The notes under the pieces: generated by a model | What the model saw: only the letters and a program-made list of their open reading frames with translations | What the model was told of the DNA's origin: nothing | Database searches by the model: none | Part shown: in pieces, positions 51,065 to 59,510 of the stretch | How the letters are laid out: each line of letters begins with the position of its first letter | How positions within the stretch are numbered: the stretch's first letter is position 1 | Position numbers and translations under genes: made by a program | NCBI GenBank assembly: GCA_902789325.1 | Contig: CADANN010000003.1 | Location: 19,529-83,528, forward strand | Reading direction: 5' to 3' | DNA length: 64,000 nt | DNA from: an uncultured Spirochaetaceae bacterium | GTDB lineage: Bacteria; Spirochaetota; Spirochaetia; Treponematales; Treponemataceae

Positions 51065-52213
51065 TTTTATTTCTGGATGTTTCTTTGAAAGATTTAGAAT
51101 CGCTTTTTCTACTGCCTGCTTTTTTTCATCATTGTTTGCAAATAAATCCTGCTGATAAGGCTTTTCTTCTTTAACAATATTTTCAAAACCAACTCCCAAA
51201 AGTCGTATGCCGCGCCCATTCTGATATTTTTTTTCGAAAAGTCTTTTTATGATTTCATAATAGGTGTCGAGAGTAATTATATTTCGTTCTGTTGTTTCCT
51301 GAACTGTACATGTTGAAAAATCATCATAGCGGATTTTAACAAAGGCTGTTCTTGAAAAGCTTTCTTCTTTTAAGAGACGGAAAAATACACCATGTGCGAG
51401 TTCCAGCAGCTCTGTCTCAATCATATAAATATCTGTAAGATCGTAAGGGAAGGTGGTTTCTGCACTTATTGAGTGAGACTTCGTTTCTCTTTTAAAAGAA
51501 TTGTTTTCAAGACCTCGCACAACATTATAAAGAAAGCCCGCCATGTTCTTTCCAAAAAGAAATTCGAGTGTGTCATAATCACGTTCGAAAATGTCTTTTG
51601 TAGAAATAAGTCCTTTGCTGCGGATAAGTTCCAGGGATTTTGGGCCGAGTCCCCAGACTTTATTAAGCGGAAGATTGAGCATAAAATTCTGCTCGTCTCC
51701 GTGTCTTATGTGGCAAAATCCATCTGGTTTATTAAGGCCGGAAGCAATTTTTGCAAGATATTTTGTAGATGCAAGTCCCATAGAAACTGTGAGACCAGTT
51801 TCGGCTTTGACTCGTTTTTTTATAAGGGCTGCAGTTTCTGCAGGCGGACCAAAGAGTTTTTCTGTACCGGTTAAATCAATAAAAGCCTCATCAATTGACA
51901 TTTGGTCAACGTCTGGTGAATAGTCACGGAAAATGTTCATTATTTGATATGAAAGCTCTGCATAGCGGTGCATTCGGCCGCGTACAAAGATTCCGTTTGG
52001 ACATAGCCTGTAAGCCTGGAAGGTTGGCATTGCAGAATGAACACCGTATTTTCGTGCCTCATATGAAGCTGTAGAAACAACACTTCGTCTGTCTTCTGGG
52101 AGACCTCCGACAATTACAGGCTTTCCTCTTAATTCAGGATTATCCAGCTGTTCAACTGAAGCAAAAAAAGCGTCGAGATCTACATGAAGGTACCAGTGTT
52201 GTATCGGTTCCAT
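47117..52213 (-). CDS. dinB: DNA polymerase IV joined in frame to an outer-membrane-like protein
   Basis: One frame of 1698 codons. Residues 1-392 are a complete Y-family polymerase IV: HVDLDAFFASVEQLDNPELR, SYEARKYGVHSAM, and DQMSIDEAFIDLT with the metal-binding DE, then the little-finger domain, a QQDLF beta-clamp motif (about 363) and the usual basic end. Directly after it, AFLLLLLIGAGG looks like a secretory signal peptide, followed by about 1300 residues rich in short beta strands and ending GAKVEF, a terminal-aromatic pattern of outer-membrane barrels. An in-frame GTG at 51062-51064 (residue 384) could start that second protein alone. The upstream gene's stop overlaps ATG 52213 by one base. 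Confidence 0.85.
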   Translation of the reverse strand: MEPIQHWYLHVDLDAFFASVEQLDNPELRGKPVIVGGLPEDRRSVVSTASYEARKYGVHSAMPTFQAYRLCPNGIFVRGRMHRYAELSYQIMNIFRDYSPDVDQMSIDEAFIDLTGTEKLFGPPAETAALIKKRVKAETGLTVSMGLASTKYLAKIASGLNKPDGFCHIRHGDEQNFMLNLPLNKVWGLGPKSLELIRSKGLISTKDIFERDYDTLEFLFGKNMAGFLYNVVRGLENNSFKRETKSHSISAETTFPYDLTDIYMIETELLELAHGVFFRLLKEESFSRTAFVKIRYDDFSTCTVQETTERNIITLDTYYEIIKRLFEKKYQNGRGIRLLGVGFENIVKEEKPYQQDLFANNDEKKQAVEKAILNLSKKHPEIKVQKARTLKAFLLLLLIGAGGVKIDAEEFKDIKDPPELNTPERETPSSLFDYDLDDKNHVDFTASGLWKAEFQSGLDLTFGNGTTPAASPQLPVFKQEVELSTLLTLNNTWYFQADFADEFSNNTFALGYKSDNLIRHFRLANRGVTMSRGYSAEYFGNGLQGGNNQAPGASLLLKPQNEKWQADFLVRYDMTDVKSATFYGMNKATDITLSPADFIYGVEFRFPEQAADLLTQIDAVYIENANGTILDERGKKYRKLTKDEFAAVTSASRLFISKDAGGGKNARGEVPAILVSFGSAGYVDSVIAAAGSYSTPDTFLGKIQSQLGDNGKYNLEKYAGKTKTTIEGKAALIIQDDEVFSPFLCPGIYSTGKYETDISVLAGKSGNTIAKYKAISSQDFYTSLYEDFFNEKELLTKIINTNTENSVYPFAEDCPEIYLGLKNKTSLEILSRTYTPIKEIYISKKAAGGTVQVYKNGILLPGISYNENTGVVDLNTSVSQTDKLLVTWQEETSDFSSGAIALGAGYKINLVPGWNADIIITARQSINQKDNYSYTDNQKNSFAALSAGTQYEKNGLKITEKSNISVLNENTTKGLLLYSWDKIWDNYEQNLKEALYPEKVEKEMPEKAIAVYFTSSDFSSYKLINIQLDFSDVKENYSAPLQIILDEDSGTKQKGNAALRLILKDNPIITNTIGSVSSGLHTIQIDLENKTVAFDDTTLSSETYELKINNAVIPSRLMLEDSILENDIFITKLSYEKAKSYGTFKNYIAAEYKKEGAILQAGNFDLIKNLYLNTESTQSTGNFSSPEFFINTKSNADITISQIKLGANLSSETSEITEAGHSIKTDGKLFGVFYAEDTFQKDYSSYELRKQNEISLDFTKIKLPVQLSIKTNASSTPYLEKQNTSLELNYTQPIRSTQFSMGTKVIAAQNISQSSQASDDSYTQGWQDISALAFSTGKEDASARSTQYSAFLSGVFPIENKGFTLKPRLTYELSDNYNVNAPGLLYSDKEQLKLSIPFTGNKKAFSFEISRNGGGNHTPEYGGTYLTDTQRLFNLQNERLWFYTQLPFYELFNQHILADLPQNSSYSTKYEANFRRTLYNSLKDLYIPSAITFAVNRELKKTLPESDLYQFKAVITNNSINNFGSNSLNKRFLWFKQEELTSNLSAILKLPAEDPQNYKLKIQCFSQLLLYISEKSNLTEVFNFSIENTADWNLRDSVAYTRPSQKSLLAELLRRFIPAAQTTSGKSNFSISRKDSFTFEIGELEKNLYQKYEYEHTVSVAFMEYYSFFAGLDTSLLLNQKKADHLNITLNLGAKVEF

Positions 52214-54144
52214 TAACGCTCTCCGGCCTCAATTGATTTAGTGATAAGAAGATATTTGTCTTCAGCGTCTCCAATTATGGCAGTAACCGATATTTTACAC
52301 GGTGTCATGGCCGCTCCGTAACTAAAGGTCATTTTTTGTGGGGGATTGTCCGGAATGCGGAAGCGCACGGCATTATTTGAAACACTCGTAAAATCGTTAT
52401 CAGAATATAAAACTGGAAATACACGGTCTGTGGTAATCAAAAGATCACATAAAAGGCAGTTATCCGGTACTTCTATATCTATTGTTCTGATTACATCTCC
52501 AAAAATATTTTTTTGAGTATAAGAAAGATTTATTAATTCATCGCCATAAGGAGTGTAAGTAATCTGTTTTTCTGGAATTTCTAGCTTTTTCAACTGCTTT
52601 GTTCTTATTATGCCGAGTAAAATCAAAGAAAACGAAATTGAAGCAAAAATTACAATGGTGAAAATAAAAAGTGTGCGAACTTTTTTATAACGTGTTCTGA
52701 TTGATGTGAGTATTCTGAAAAGCACAATGTAAACAGGGTAGAGAACAAGCGGAATTACTGCAGAAGGTTTTGGCCCCTTTAGGAATTCTGACAAGCCTTT
52801 TAATTCAGAGGCAGTAATAACTCTGTGACCATATGGAATAAGCGGGCCAACCATTAAAAGAAAAATTGCAAAATGCAGAGGATTGTTTTTTACAGTCAGT
52901 GCAATAAGCGAGAGCAGACAAATCATAATGAAAATCGGGCTCAGCGAAATATCTGCCAGGATAAAGAGAGACTGATTTATAATACAGCTGATTACAAGCA
53001 GATAGTCAATTGCACGTTCTTCAAAGCCATAATTTGTAAAAAGAATAAGAAGATATTCAATAAAACAAAAGAAAAGACCAGTTATGATTTGAAAAGAAAG
53101 CTGCCCGTAAACGCTTCCTGCATAACTTGCATTCGGGAAAAGATTCTTAAAAAGCAGTCCGGCAAGGAAAAATGAACATTCCAGAATCAAAAATGTAAGA
53201 GGAACCGACCACCAGACTTTTCCGATTGTATACCAGGTATGTCTTTTTAAGCGGCGGTTTACAAAAATCAAAAGGAAAATGAAAAGCAGCCATAGAAAAA
53301 TAGTTGGAATTACAATATGAAGAATCGTGCGTTCCGAGATTATGTGATAGCTGCCGAATAATCTTAAAATCAAAAAGTGGTGTACCCAGTCTGTGTCTGC
53401 AGTTTTTGCAAAAAGTTCTGCGGAGCCTTTTATTACATCACTTGCTTTTTGGATTTTTTCATCCTGAGGGATTTCTCCAAGGCATAGTTCAATTGCAGGA
53501 ATTTCATAATCAAAAAAGCCTTCCAGAATGCGGTTTGAAATAAACTTATATGATGATATCTGACTTAAAAGGAACAGCGGTCGTACACCGTTTATTCCGC
53601 AGTTTTTGTAGAGATTGAAAGAGTTTTTTACCATCCAGGGCGGCGAAGAAAGTCCAGAGCTTGTAGTTTCAATTGTGTTTTTACATTCATCCAGATTAAA
53701 AATAAATGCCGCATAATAAAGGTTTGTATTTAGAGATTCAAGAAAGATCTTTGTTCCGTAAATCATATCTGCCTTATCAAGTTTTTGCTTTTCTCCATAG
53801 GCAAATAAGGCTGTTACTGTAAAAGGGTAGTTTGCTTTTTTGATTTCCTCGAGACTTTCCTTTATTATTTCCTGATTATCTGGAACATCATCCTGGAAAA
53901 AAATTAACAGAAGATTCTCTGGAGAAGTGTTCTGTTCTGGCGAAAAAGTGACGATAATATTATAAGGAAATGTGTTTTCACCAGATGCTACAAGACTTTG
54001 AGTTGAGGGTGAAAAGCCATTTTTTTTGAGGAAGGAATGAACATCGCTGCATAATTCTATGCCGGCAAGTCTGGAATTTTTTGCGTAAGCCAGAGAGCAG
54101 AAAAGAAAAATCAGAATGCTGCACAGAATTTGACGTATTTTCAT
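52213..54144 (-). CDS. Multi-pass membrane protein with a secreted N-terminal domain
   Basis: A 643-aa protein, not recognised. It starts with a signal peptide (MKIRQILCSILIFLFCSLAYA). An extracytoplasmic domain of about 250 residues follows (ENLLLIFFQDDVPDNQEIIK). About nine membrane helices come next (ILHIVIPTIFLWLLFIFLLI; then IFIMICLLSLIALTV). A short C-terminal domain ends it. The layout suggests a transporter or envelope enzyme. A peptidase-like fold in the first domain is possible but I see no catalytic motif. Its stop overlaps the dinB start, so the two are co-translated; the pairing is likely just gene-order chance. Confidence 0.65.
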   Translation of the reverse strand: MKIRQILCSILIFLFCSLAYAKNSRLAGIELCSDVHSFLKKNGFSPSTQSLVASGENTFPYNIIVTFSPEQNTSPENLLLIFFQDDVPDNQEIIKESLEEIKKANYPFTVTALFAYGEKQKLDKADMIYGTKIFLESLNTNLYYAAFIFNLDECKNTIETTSSGLSSPPWMVKNSFNLYKNCGINGVRPLFLLSQISSYKFISNRILEGFFDYEIPAIELCLGEIPQDEKIQKASDVIKGSAELFAKTADTDWVHHFLILRLFGSYHIISERTILHIVIPTIFLWLLFIFLLIFVNRRLKRHTWYTIGKVWWSVPLTFLILECSFFLAGLLFKNLFPNASYAGSVYGQLSFQIITGLFFCFIEYLLILFTNYGFEERAIDYLLVISCIINQSLFILADISLSPIFIMICLLSLIALTVKNNPLHFAIFLLMVGPLIPYGHRVITASELKGLSEFLKGPKPSAVIPLVLYPVYIVLFRILTSIRTRYKKVRTLFIFTIVIFASISFSLILLGIIRTKQLKKLEIPEKQITYTPYGDELINLSYTQKNIFGDVIRTIDIEVPDNCLLCDLLITTDRVFPVLYSDNDFTSVSNNAVRFRIPDNPPQKMTFSYGAAMTPCKISVTAIIGDAEDKYLLITKSIEAGER

Positions 54145-54168
54145 CTCCTTTAGTTTAAATTTTTATTG

Positions 54169-54197
54169 TTTACAATGCAAGTCCTATCGTGTATAAT
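54169..54197 (+). promoter_or_regulatory. Promoter of the 54236 gene
   Basis: TTTACA (54169-54174), 17 nt and a perfect TATAAT (54192-54197), 38 bp before ATG 54236. The divergent membrane-protein gene starts at 54144. Confidence 0.78.
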
Positions 54198-54235
54198 AGA
54201 TAAAAATAAAAAAGATTTGCATTTAGCAGGTTATA

Positions 54236-55399
54236 ATGGGATCAGATAAGAAATTCATACTTGAGTTGCCTCTTAAAGTTGTCTTGACCGAAGATGGTGC
54301 CTCGAATTTTATTAGTCACAACAAAAAATTATTACGTTTCCGTCTGGCTGATAACGTTGAGGAATACGGAATTTCTCTCGATAAGTTCTCTCCTCAGTCA
54401 ATTCAGAGTATGATTCTTCTGGATTATATCTCTAAAATTGAAATTTCTATGTCTGAATTCGTTTCTTCCCGCCAGGAAGTAATGGATTTATCAAAAGTAA
54501 TCGTATATTCACTTCTTTATAAACAGTTTGACCGCGATGTTTATGCTGCTTTAATTCAGTGTGAATGCGTTCGCAAACATAACCGTGCTAATCCTTCCCA
54601 CCTTATAGATGAACGAACAAATATGTCTGAACGTCAGCTTCGTTCAATTCTTCAGAATAAGGAAGGTACTATTCAGAATACAAGACGCCAGATTCTGGAC
54701 CCAATCTGGAAGTCAATCATGACAAATAATGATTATTCATCAGAAGAAAAAAATATTTATCTTTTGATGTCTGAAAAATTTATGAACCGCCTTGGTCTTA
54801 TGAACTGGTATATCATTACTTTGTTTGCTAAGAACGAAGGTGCAGCAGAAATGTACGTTGCAATCCGTAATCTTCTGAGTTCATACATGGATAAATCAAA
54901 GGTTGCTGAATATATTTCGGTAATGGTAATGGAGCTTGCGCTTAATAACGAAAATACAAATATCCGCAAGGAAGCAAGAACCATGTACCACGGAATTGAC
55001 GATATTGATGCGCTGATTTTTGACCCTGAAGTACGTGCAAAAATTGTACAGGAACTTCAGCGCAAGCACGAGCTTGTATTCCTTTCATGGAAGCTTGGCG
55101 GTGGTTCAACTTCTATTGGTAAGCAGGGCCGTCTTTCAATTACACTTTACAACAAGGACGATGAGTTCCAGGAAATGAAAGATAACATTGAGACTGCAAA
55201 GTCTTCTAATACTAACAAAAAGTCTCTTATTGACTTCTACCGTGAGTTGCCGGAAGGTCAGGAAGGAACAGACTTAGGTTTGTATTATCTTTCATATCTT
55301 GATGATGCTTGTAAGAAGGTAAACGTTAAGTTTGAGTCTCTGGTTAATCAGTTCTCAGCTTCTGATCTTACAGTCATCAACCTCAACTTCAATTTCTAA
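54236..55399 (+). CDS. Possible GHKL-fold ATPase-like protein
   Basis: A 387-aa soluble protein that I do not recognise as a named family. The C-terminal part has features of a histidine-kinase-type (GHKL) ATPase fold: VMVMELALNNENTNI looks like the N-box and GTDLGLYYLSYLDDACKKVN like the G2-box, with a closing beta strand VINLNFNF. The N-terminal 200 residues are helical (SSRQEVMDLSKVIVYSLLYK). No kinase His motif or receiver domain is present. It may bind ATP in a signalling or anti-sigma role; this rests on motif resemblance only. It precedes the lipoprotein, trmB and ligA. Confidence 0.5.
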   Translation: MGSDKKFILELPLKVVLTEDGASNFISHNKKLLRFRLADNVEEYGISLDKFSPQSIQSMILLDYISKIEISMSEFVSSRQEVMDLSKVIVYSLLYKQFDRDVYAALIQCECVRKHNRANPSHLIDERTNMSERQLRSILQNKEGTIQNTRRQILDPIWKSIMTNNDYSSEEKNIYLLMSEKFMNRLGLMNWYIITLFAKNEGAAEMYVAIRNLLSSYMDKSKVAEYISVMVMELALNNENTNIRKEARTMYHGIDDIDALIFDPEVRAKIVQELQRKHELVFLSWKLGGGSTSIGKQGRLSITLYNKDDEFQEMKDNIETAKSSNTNKKSLIDFYRELPEGQEGTDLGLYYLSYLDDACKKVNVKFESLVNQFSASDLTVINLNFNF

Positions 55400-55402
55400 T
55401 TT

Positions 55403-56155
55403 ATGAGTAAATCTTTATCTAAAAATATCATTTTTTCTCTTCTTGCATCTGTTATTGCTGCATTGTTTTTTATATCTTGTTCACAAAATACACCTGAGCT
55501 TTCTGCAACTGATTATTCAATAATTTTTGATTACGAAAATGAAGATGCTGCACCTGCTGCAAGACTTTCTGTATTTGCGGCTTCCGGTTCAGATGTACGC
55601 CGATATGAGAGAATCCGCATTACTTCGCTTGATACTGGCTTGAGTTGGGAAACAGATAATATTTCCCGCATGGAAAGTGAAGATGTTCAGTGGGCCGGCT
55701 GTACAAATCTTGTTGCTCCTGAAGATGAAAAACTCCCTGTTGGAAAATATGAAATTACCTACTATAATGCTGATGAAAAAGAATGTACCGTAAAATTAGA
55801 CGTGCGTTATGATATAGGATTTTATGATGTGCTTTTAAATGATCTTGCTGATTATATGGCAGATAAACACGGTATTGAAAAAATAGCTGTTTACGATAAG
55901 GAACACATCCTGATTTATTTTGGTAACAGAACTGAAAACTTCAGAACTACCAGAGATATCTGGAATACCTATCGTGAAGCAGAATATTATCAGGTAATCT
56001 GGTATTCGCGTGATGGAAAAGTAATCTGTATTGAACCTGAAAAGCCGGTAGTGCCAGAAACTGAAGTAAAAGACGAAGAGAAAGAAAACACAGAAGAGTC
56101 TGTCAATTCTGAAGAAAATATAACAGATGAAGACTCTCTTAATAAGGAAGAATAA
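55403..56155 (+). CDS. Lipoprotein of unknown function
   Basis: A 250-aa protein with a lipobox, FISC (Cys about 26). The mature part starts with a beta-sandwich-like domain (YSIIFDYENEDAAPAARLSV; YERIRITSLDTGLSWETDN), has a middle domain (about 130-190) and ends in a highly acidic tail (EVKDEEKENTEESVNSEENI). I do not recognise it. It starts 3 bp after the GHKL-like gene, and its stop overlaps the trmB start by one base (TAATG), so all are cotranscribed. Such acidic tails occur in several lipoproteins of this window. Confidence 0.7.
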   Translation: MSKSLSKNIIFSLLASVIAALFFISCSQNTPELSATDYSIIFDYENEDAAPAARLSVFAASGSDVRRYERIRITSLDTGLSWETDNISRMESEDVQWAGCTNLVAPEDEKLPVGKYEITYYNADEKECTVKLDVRYDIGFYDVLLNDLADYMADKHGIEKIAVYDKEHILIYFGNRTENFRTTRDIWNTYREAEYYQVIWYSRDGKVICIEPEKPVVPETEVKDEEKENTEESVNSEENITDEDSLNKEE

Positions 56156-56889
56156 TGGAAAATCAAAACACAGTACAAACTGTACAGGAAGGCGAACAGG
56201 CCGAAGCGGTACCACCCTCGGGGTTGAGGCGTGAAGTAAAAACTTATGTATTGCGTGCAGGACGCATGACTGCAGCTCAGGAAAAGGCATATGCAGAGCT
56301 TGCTCCTTCATGGTGTATTCCTTTTGAACACAAAAAACTTAATTTTGTAGATGTATTCGGCAACACAAACCCTATTGTAATTGAAATTGGTTTTGGTATG
56401 GGGGATGCAACTATTGCACTTGCCGAAGCAAATCCAGACATCAACTATCTTGGAATTGAAGTTCACACACCTGGCGTTGGAAAGGTGCTTTCAGAAATAA
56501 AAAAACGTGAACTTAAAAATCTTTATATAATTGAATACGATGCTCTTGAAGTTTTGGAATATATGATTGGCGATAATTCAGTAAACGGCTTTCATATTTT
56601 CTTCCCTGATCCTTGGCCTAAAAAGCGTCACCATAAACGCCGCATGGTTCAGAGACCTCGTACAAATCTTTTTGCACAGAAGCTTGCTCCTGGCGGCTAT
56701 CTTTATTTTGTAACTGATATTATTGATTACGCAGAATTTGCTCTTGAAGAATTGAATCAGACTGAGCACCTTAAAAATAAATATGAAGGTTTTGCAGAAC
56801 CTCAGCCATGGCGTGCACAGACAAAGTTTGAGCGCAAGGGCTTAAAAGCAGACCGACAGATTACAGAAATTTATTTTACGAAGGTGTGA
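56155..56889 (+). CDS. trmB: tRNA (guanine(46)-N7)-methyltransferase TrmB
   Basis: TrmB makes m7G46 in the variable loop of many tRNAs, using SAM. The 244-aa protein has a short variable start, then the SAM-binding motif IEIGFGMGDATIALAEANPD and the family's catalytic FHIFFPDPWPKKRHHKRRMV. The C-terminal AQTKFERKGLKADRQITEIY is also typical. AAGGAAGAATA precedes the ATG, and the gene overlaps the lipoprotein by one base. ligA begins 2 bp after its stop. Confidence 0.96.
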   Translation: MENQNTVQTVQEGEQAEAVPPSGLRREVKTYVLRAGRMTAAQEKAYAELAPSWCIPFEHKKLNFVDVFGNTNPIVIEIGFGMGDATIALAEANPDINYLGIEVHTPGVGKVLSEIKKRELKNLYIIEYDALEVLEYMIGDNSVNGFHIFFPDPWPKKRHHKRRMVQRPRTNLFAQKLAPGGYLYFVTDIIDYAEFALEELNQTEHLKNKYEGFAEPQPWRAQTKFERKGLKADRQITEIYFTKV

Positions 56890-56891
56890 AA

Positions 56892-58799
56892 ATGTCATCG
56901 TCCCGCATCAAAGAACTTGAAACTCTCATAACCCGCTATCAGAAATCTTACTATGATGGCGAAGGTGAAATTAGTGATGCCGAATTTGATAAGCTTTGGG
57001 ATGAATTAAAAGAGTTAGATCCAGCTAACGCAATTCTTCATAGAGTTGGTGCAGACTCTGGAAACTTTGCAAAAGTTCATCATATTATGCCAATGGGTAG
57101 CCAGGAAAAGGCTGCTAATCCTGAACAATTTCTGGCCTGGGCTGAAAAACATAAATATGATGCTTACCTTGTTGAATATAAACTCGATGGTGCTTCGCTT
57201 GAACTTCAGTATGAAAACGGATATTTAAAACGTGCTGTTACACGAGGTGACGGTTCTATTGGCGACGACATTACTGCCAATGCCCGTAAGATGGGCGGAG
57301 TTAATGCTGCAATTTATAAAGACGGTCAGTTAGTTCCATTTACAGGTGGAATTCGCGGTGAAGTTATTATGACTCACGAGGTTCATAAAAAACACTTCCC
57401 GGATAAAGCAAATTGTCGTAATGCAGCAAACGGTCTTATGAAGCGCAAGGACGGCCAGGGCAGCGAATATCTTAAGCTGATTGTTTATGATGCGCTTTCT
57501 ACAAACGGCGTAACTTATTTTAATAACGAAGAAGAAAAAATCCGCTGGCTTATGGACTGCGGCTTTAATGTTGTAAAGCTTGTTATCTGTATGGCGCCAG
57601 ACCGCGTAATTGCTTACCGTGCCAAAGTAATGGAAGAACGCGCGGCCCTTGAATATGACATTGATGGACTTGTAATAAAAGAGCGCGTAATAAACTTAGC
57701 AGACGCTAGCCGCGACAGACCAGACAGACAGATTGCTTTTAAGTTCAGCCTTGAAGAAGCGGTAACCACTTTACGTGAGGTAGAGTGGAGTGTTAGCGGC
57801 GGTACTTATACGCCGGTTGCAATTTTTGATGAAGTTGAATTGAACGGCACACGAGTACAGAGAGCAAGTCTTGCGAATCCGGACACGCTGCGTAAACTCG
57901 GTGTACAGATTGGAAGCCACGTTGTAGTTGTAAAGCGCGGCGAAATCATTCCAAAAATCGAAAGTGTAGTAGAAGAAAAGGGGCTGGAGACAAGTCCGGT
58001 AGAGTTCCCTAAAGTATGCGAAGTTTGCGGCACTCCTCTTGTTGATGAAGGAAGCCGGTTATTCTGTCCTAACAAAAATTGCAGTAAACGTGTGCTGCAT
58101 CAGTTGTTAAAATATCAGCAGGTTGTAGATATTCGTGATCTTGGTGAGACTCTCATAACTTCGCTTTTTAAGGATGGCAGACTCAAATCTATTTCTGATA
58201 TTTACAGTCTTCAGGTAGAAGAACTCGTTCCGTATTTCTTAAATGAAGAGAGTATGGAAGCCGATAAAAAATCTCTTGGCGCACAAAAGGTATATAATTC
58301 AATTCAGAATCATCGCCGTATGAGACTTGCAACCTTTATCGGCGCTTTTGATATTGAAGGAATTGGCGAGACTTCTGCAGAAAAACTGATTGCTGCAGGT
58401 TTTGATTCTCTTGAAAAACTTCTTAATGCAACAGAAGATCAGATTGCAGTTGTTTACGGTTTTGCAGAAATCATGGCTCATACAATTGTCGAGGGGCTTG
58501 CAGAAAATGCTTCTGAAATGAGACAGCTTGTTGAGTCTGGAACTATAGAACTTGAACAGGTTGGCGGCGGACTCTTAGCCGGAAAATCGTTCTGCTTTAC
58601 AGGCGAACTTGTTACAATGAAGCGTGCAGATGCTGAACAGCTTGTAAAGAAAAATGGTGGTACAATAAAATCATCGGTTACAAAGGATTTGTCTTACCTT
58701 GTTACAAATGATACAAGCAGTGGTTCTTCTAAAAACGTAAAAGCAGCAAAACTTGGAATTCCTGTAATTGATGAAAAGCAGTTCCTGGAGTTGATTTGA
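56892..58799 (+). CDS. ligA: NAD-dependent DNA ligase LigA
   Basis: LigA seals DNA nicks using NAD+ during replication and repair. The protein is 635 aa from ATG 56892. The adenylated Lys is in YKLDGASLELQYENGYLKRA (KLDG). Then come GGTYTPVAIFDEVELNG (oligonucleotide-binding fold), the four-Cys zinc site CEVCGTPL and CPNKNC, the helix-hairpin-helix region (ATFIGAFDIEGIGETSAEKL) and the C-terminal BRCT domain (GGLLAGKSFCFTGELVTMKR). It is slightly shorter than E. coli LigA (671 aa). I prefer this ATG over GTG 56886, because AAGG sits 7 nt before it. Confidence 0.96.
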   Translation: MSSSRIKELETLITRYQKSYYDGEGEISDAEFDKLWDELKELDPANAILHRVGADSGNFAKVHHIMPMGSQEKAANPEQFLAWAEKHKYDAYLVEYKLDGASLELQYENGYLKRAVTRGDGSIGDDITANARKMGGVNAAIYKDGQLVPFTGGIRGEVIMTHEVHKKHFPDKANCRNAANGLMKRKDGQGSEYLKLIVYDALSTNGVTYFNNEEEKIRWLMDCGFNVVKLVICMAPDRVIAYRAKVMEERAALEYDIDGLVIKERVINLADASRDRPDRQIAFKFSLEEAVTTLREVEWSVSGGTYTPVAIFDEVELNGTRVQRASLANPDTLRKLGVQIGSHVVVVKRGEIIPKIESVVEEKGLETSPVEFPKVCEVCGTPLVDEGSRLFCPNKNCSKRVLHQLLKYQQVVDIRDLGETLITSLFKDGRLKSISDIYSLQVEELVPYFLNEESMEADKKSLGAQKVYNSIQNHRRMRLATFIGAFDIEGIGETSAEKLIAAGFDSLEKLLNATEDQIAVVYGFAEIMAHTIVEGLAENASEMRQLVESGTIELEQVGGGLLAGKSFCFTGELVTMKRADAEQLVKKNGGTIKSSVTKDLSYLVTNDTSSGSSKNVKAAKLGIPVIDEKQFLELI

Positions 58800-59425
58800 A
58801 AAAACAAAACAGTTTTATAAAGCTTGTTTCTCAGTTTTTCACTTTCTTTTTTGTATTCTATGTTATTTTTGTATGCTGGAGCGCTATTTCCTGTTTGAAC
58901 GCAGCTGCTACGATGAGTGGAAATATTCCGCAGGAGTTTTTGCGAATAAAAATATATGGCTCATCTACAGAAGCTGATGGGGCAGTTGGCTCAAGTACAG
59001 TGAGCGGAACTTTTTCTATTATTGATTCAAATGCTAATGAAATAGCTGTAATTGAACGGTCCTGGAGCGGTTCTTATCTTGCCGTAGAGTTTGCCAGAGT
59101 TGGTATGGATGGAAAATATTTTGTTTTTCCTTCAAGGATTTATGGAAAGAACCGCATTATTGAAGAACGTCGGGAACGTTCAAAAGGAACTCACTTAGAA
59201 AAGTATTATGATGATTATGGCCAGTGTATGCTTTTAGGCTATGGATCAAGTCTGAATGCACGAAAAAAACTTTATCGTATTGCTGCCTTTGCAACCGGTA
59301 AATACAAGATTCCTGCTTTTGGACTTGTAACTCGTTTTTCTATAGACCTGTCCGGTTGCCGGCCAGACAGATATTATTCAATCAGCTTTGACGAAAACGG
59401 CAGGTATGTAGTGGAAGAATTATAG
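58796..59425 (+). CDS. Membrane-anchored protein of unknown function
   Basis: A 209-aa protein with an N-terminal helix (SQFFTFFFVFYVIFVCWSAI, residues about 12-33) that serves as an anchor or uncleaved signal; the rest should be outside the cytoplasm. The outer part is beta-rich (FLRIKIYGSSTEADGAVGSS; RVGMDGKYFVFPSRIYGKNR). I do not recognise it. The start is TTG at 58796, with GGAG 5 nt before it, and overlaps the ligA stop (TTGA). It ends in front of palindromic repeat copy B. Confidence 0.65.
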   Translation: MKKQNSFIKLVSQFFTFFFVFYVIFVCWSAISCLNAAATMSGNIPQEFLRIKIYGSSTEADGAVGSSTVSGTFSIIDSNANEIAVIERSWSGSYLAVEFARVGMDGKYFVFPSRIYGKNRIIEERRERSKGTHLEKYYDDYGQCMLLGYGSSLNARKKLYRIAAFATGKYKIPAFGLVTRFSIDLSGCRPDRYYSISFDENGRYVVEEL

Positions 59426-59431
59426 TGTTAT

Positions 59432-59478
59432 ACGACTTTGTCAAGGCACGCTAACGCTTAAAGCCTTGACAAAGTCGT
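59432..59478. repeat. Long palindromic repeat with conserved loop, copy B
   Basis: Arms ACGACTTTGTCAAGGC (59432-59447) and GCCTTGACAAAGTCGT (59463-59478) form a perfect 16-bp stem around ACGCTAACGCTTAAA. It shares stem core and loop with copy A at 22570-22615; where the stem differs (GAC here, GAG there) both arms have changed together. Confidence 0.9.
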
Positions 59479-59479
59479 T

Positions 59480-59510
59480 TTGACGGTTGAAAAATATTTT
59501 CAACCGTCAA
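59480..59510 (-). terminator. Hairpin overlapping the end of the M23 peptidase gene
   Basis: TTGACGGTTGAAAA and TTTTCAACCGTCAA form a perfect 14-bp stem with a 3-nt loop; the peptidase's stop codon (59507-59509) is inside it. On the minus strand only AAAACG follows, with no T-run, so termination is uncertain; with copy B it makes two hairpins in a row between convergent genes. Confidence 0.55.
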
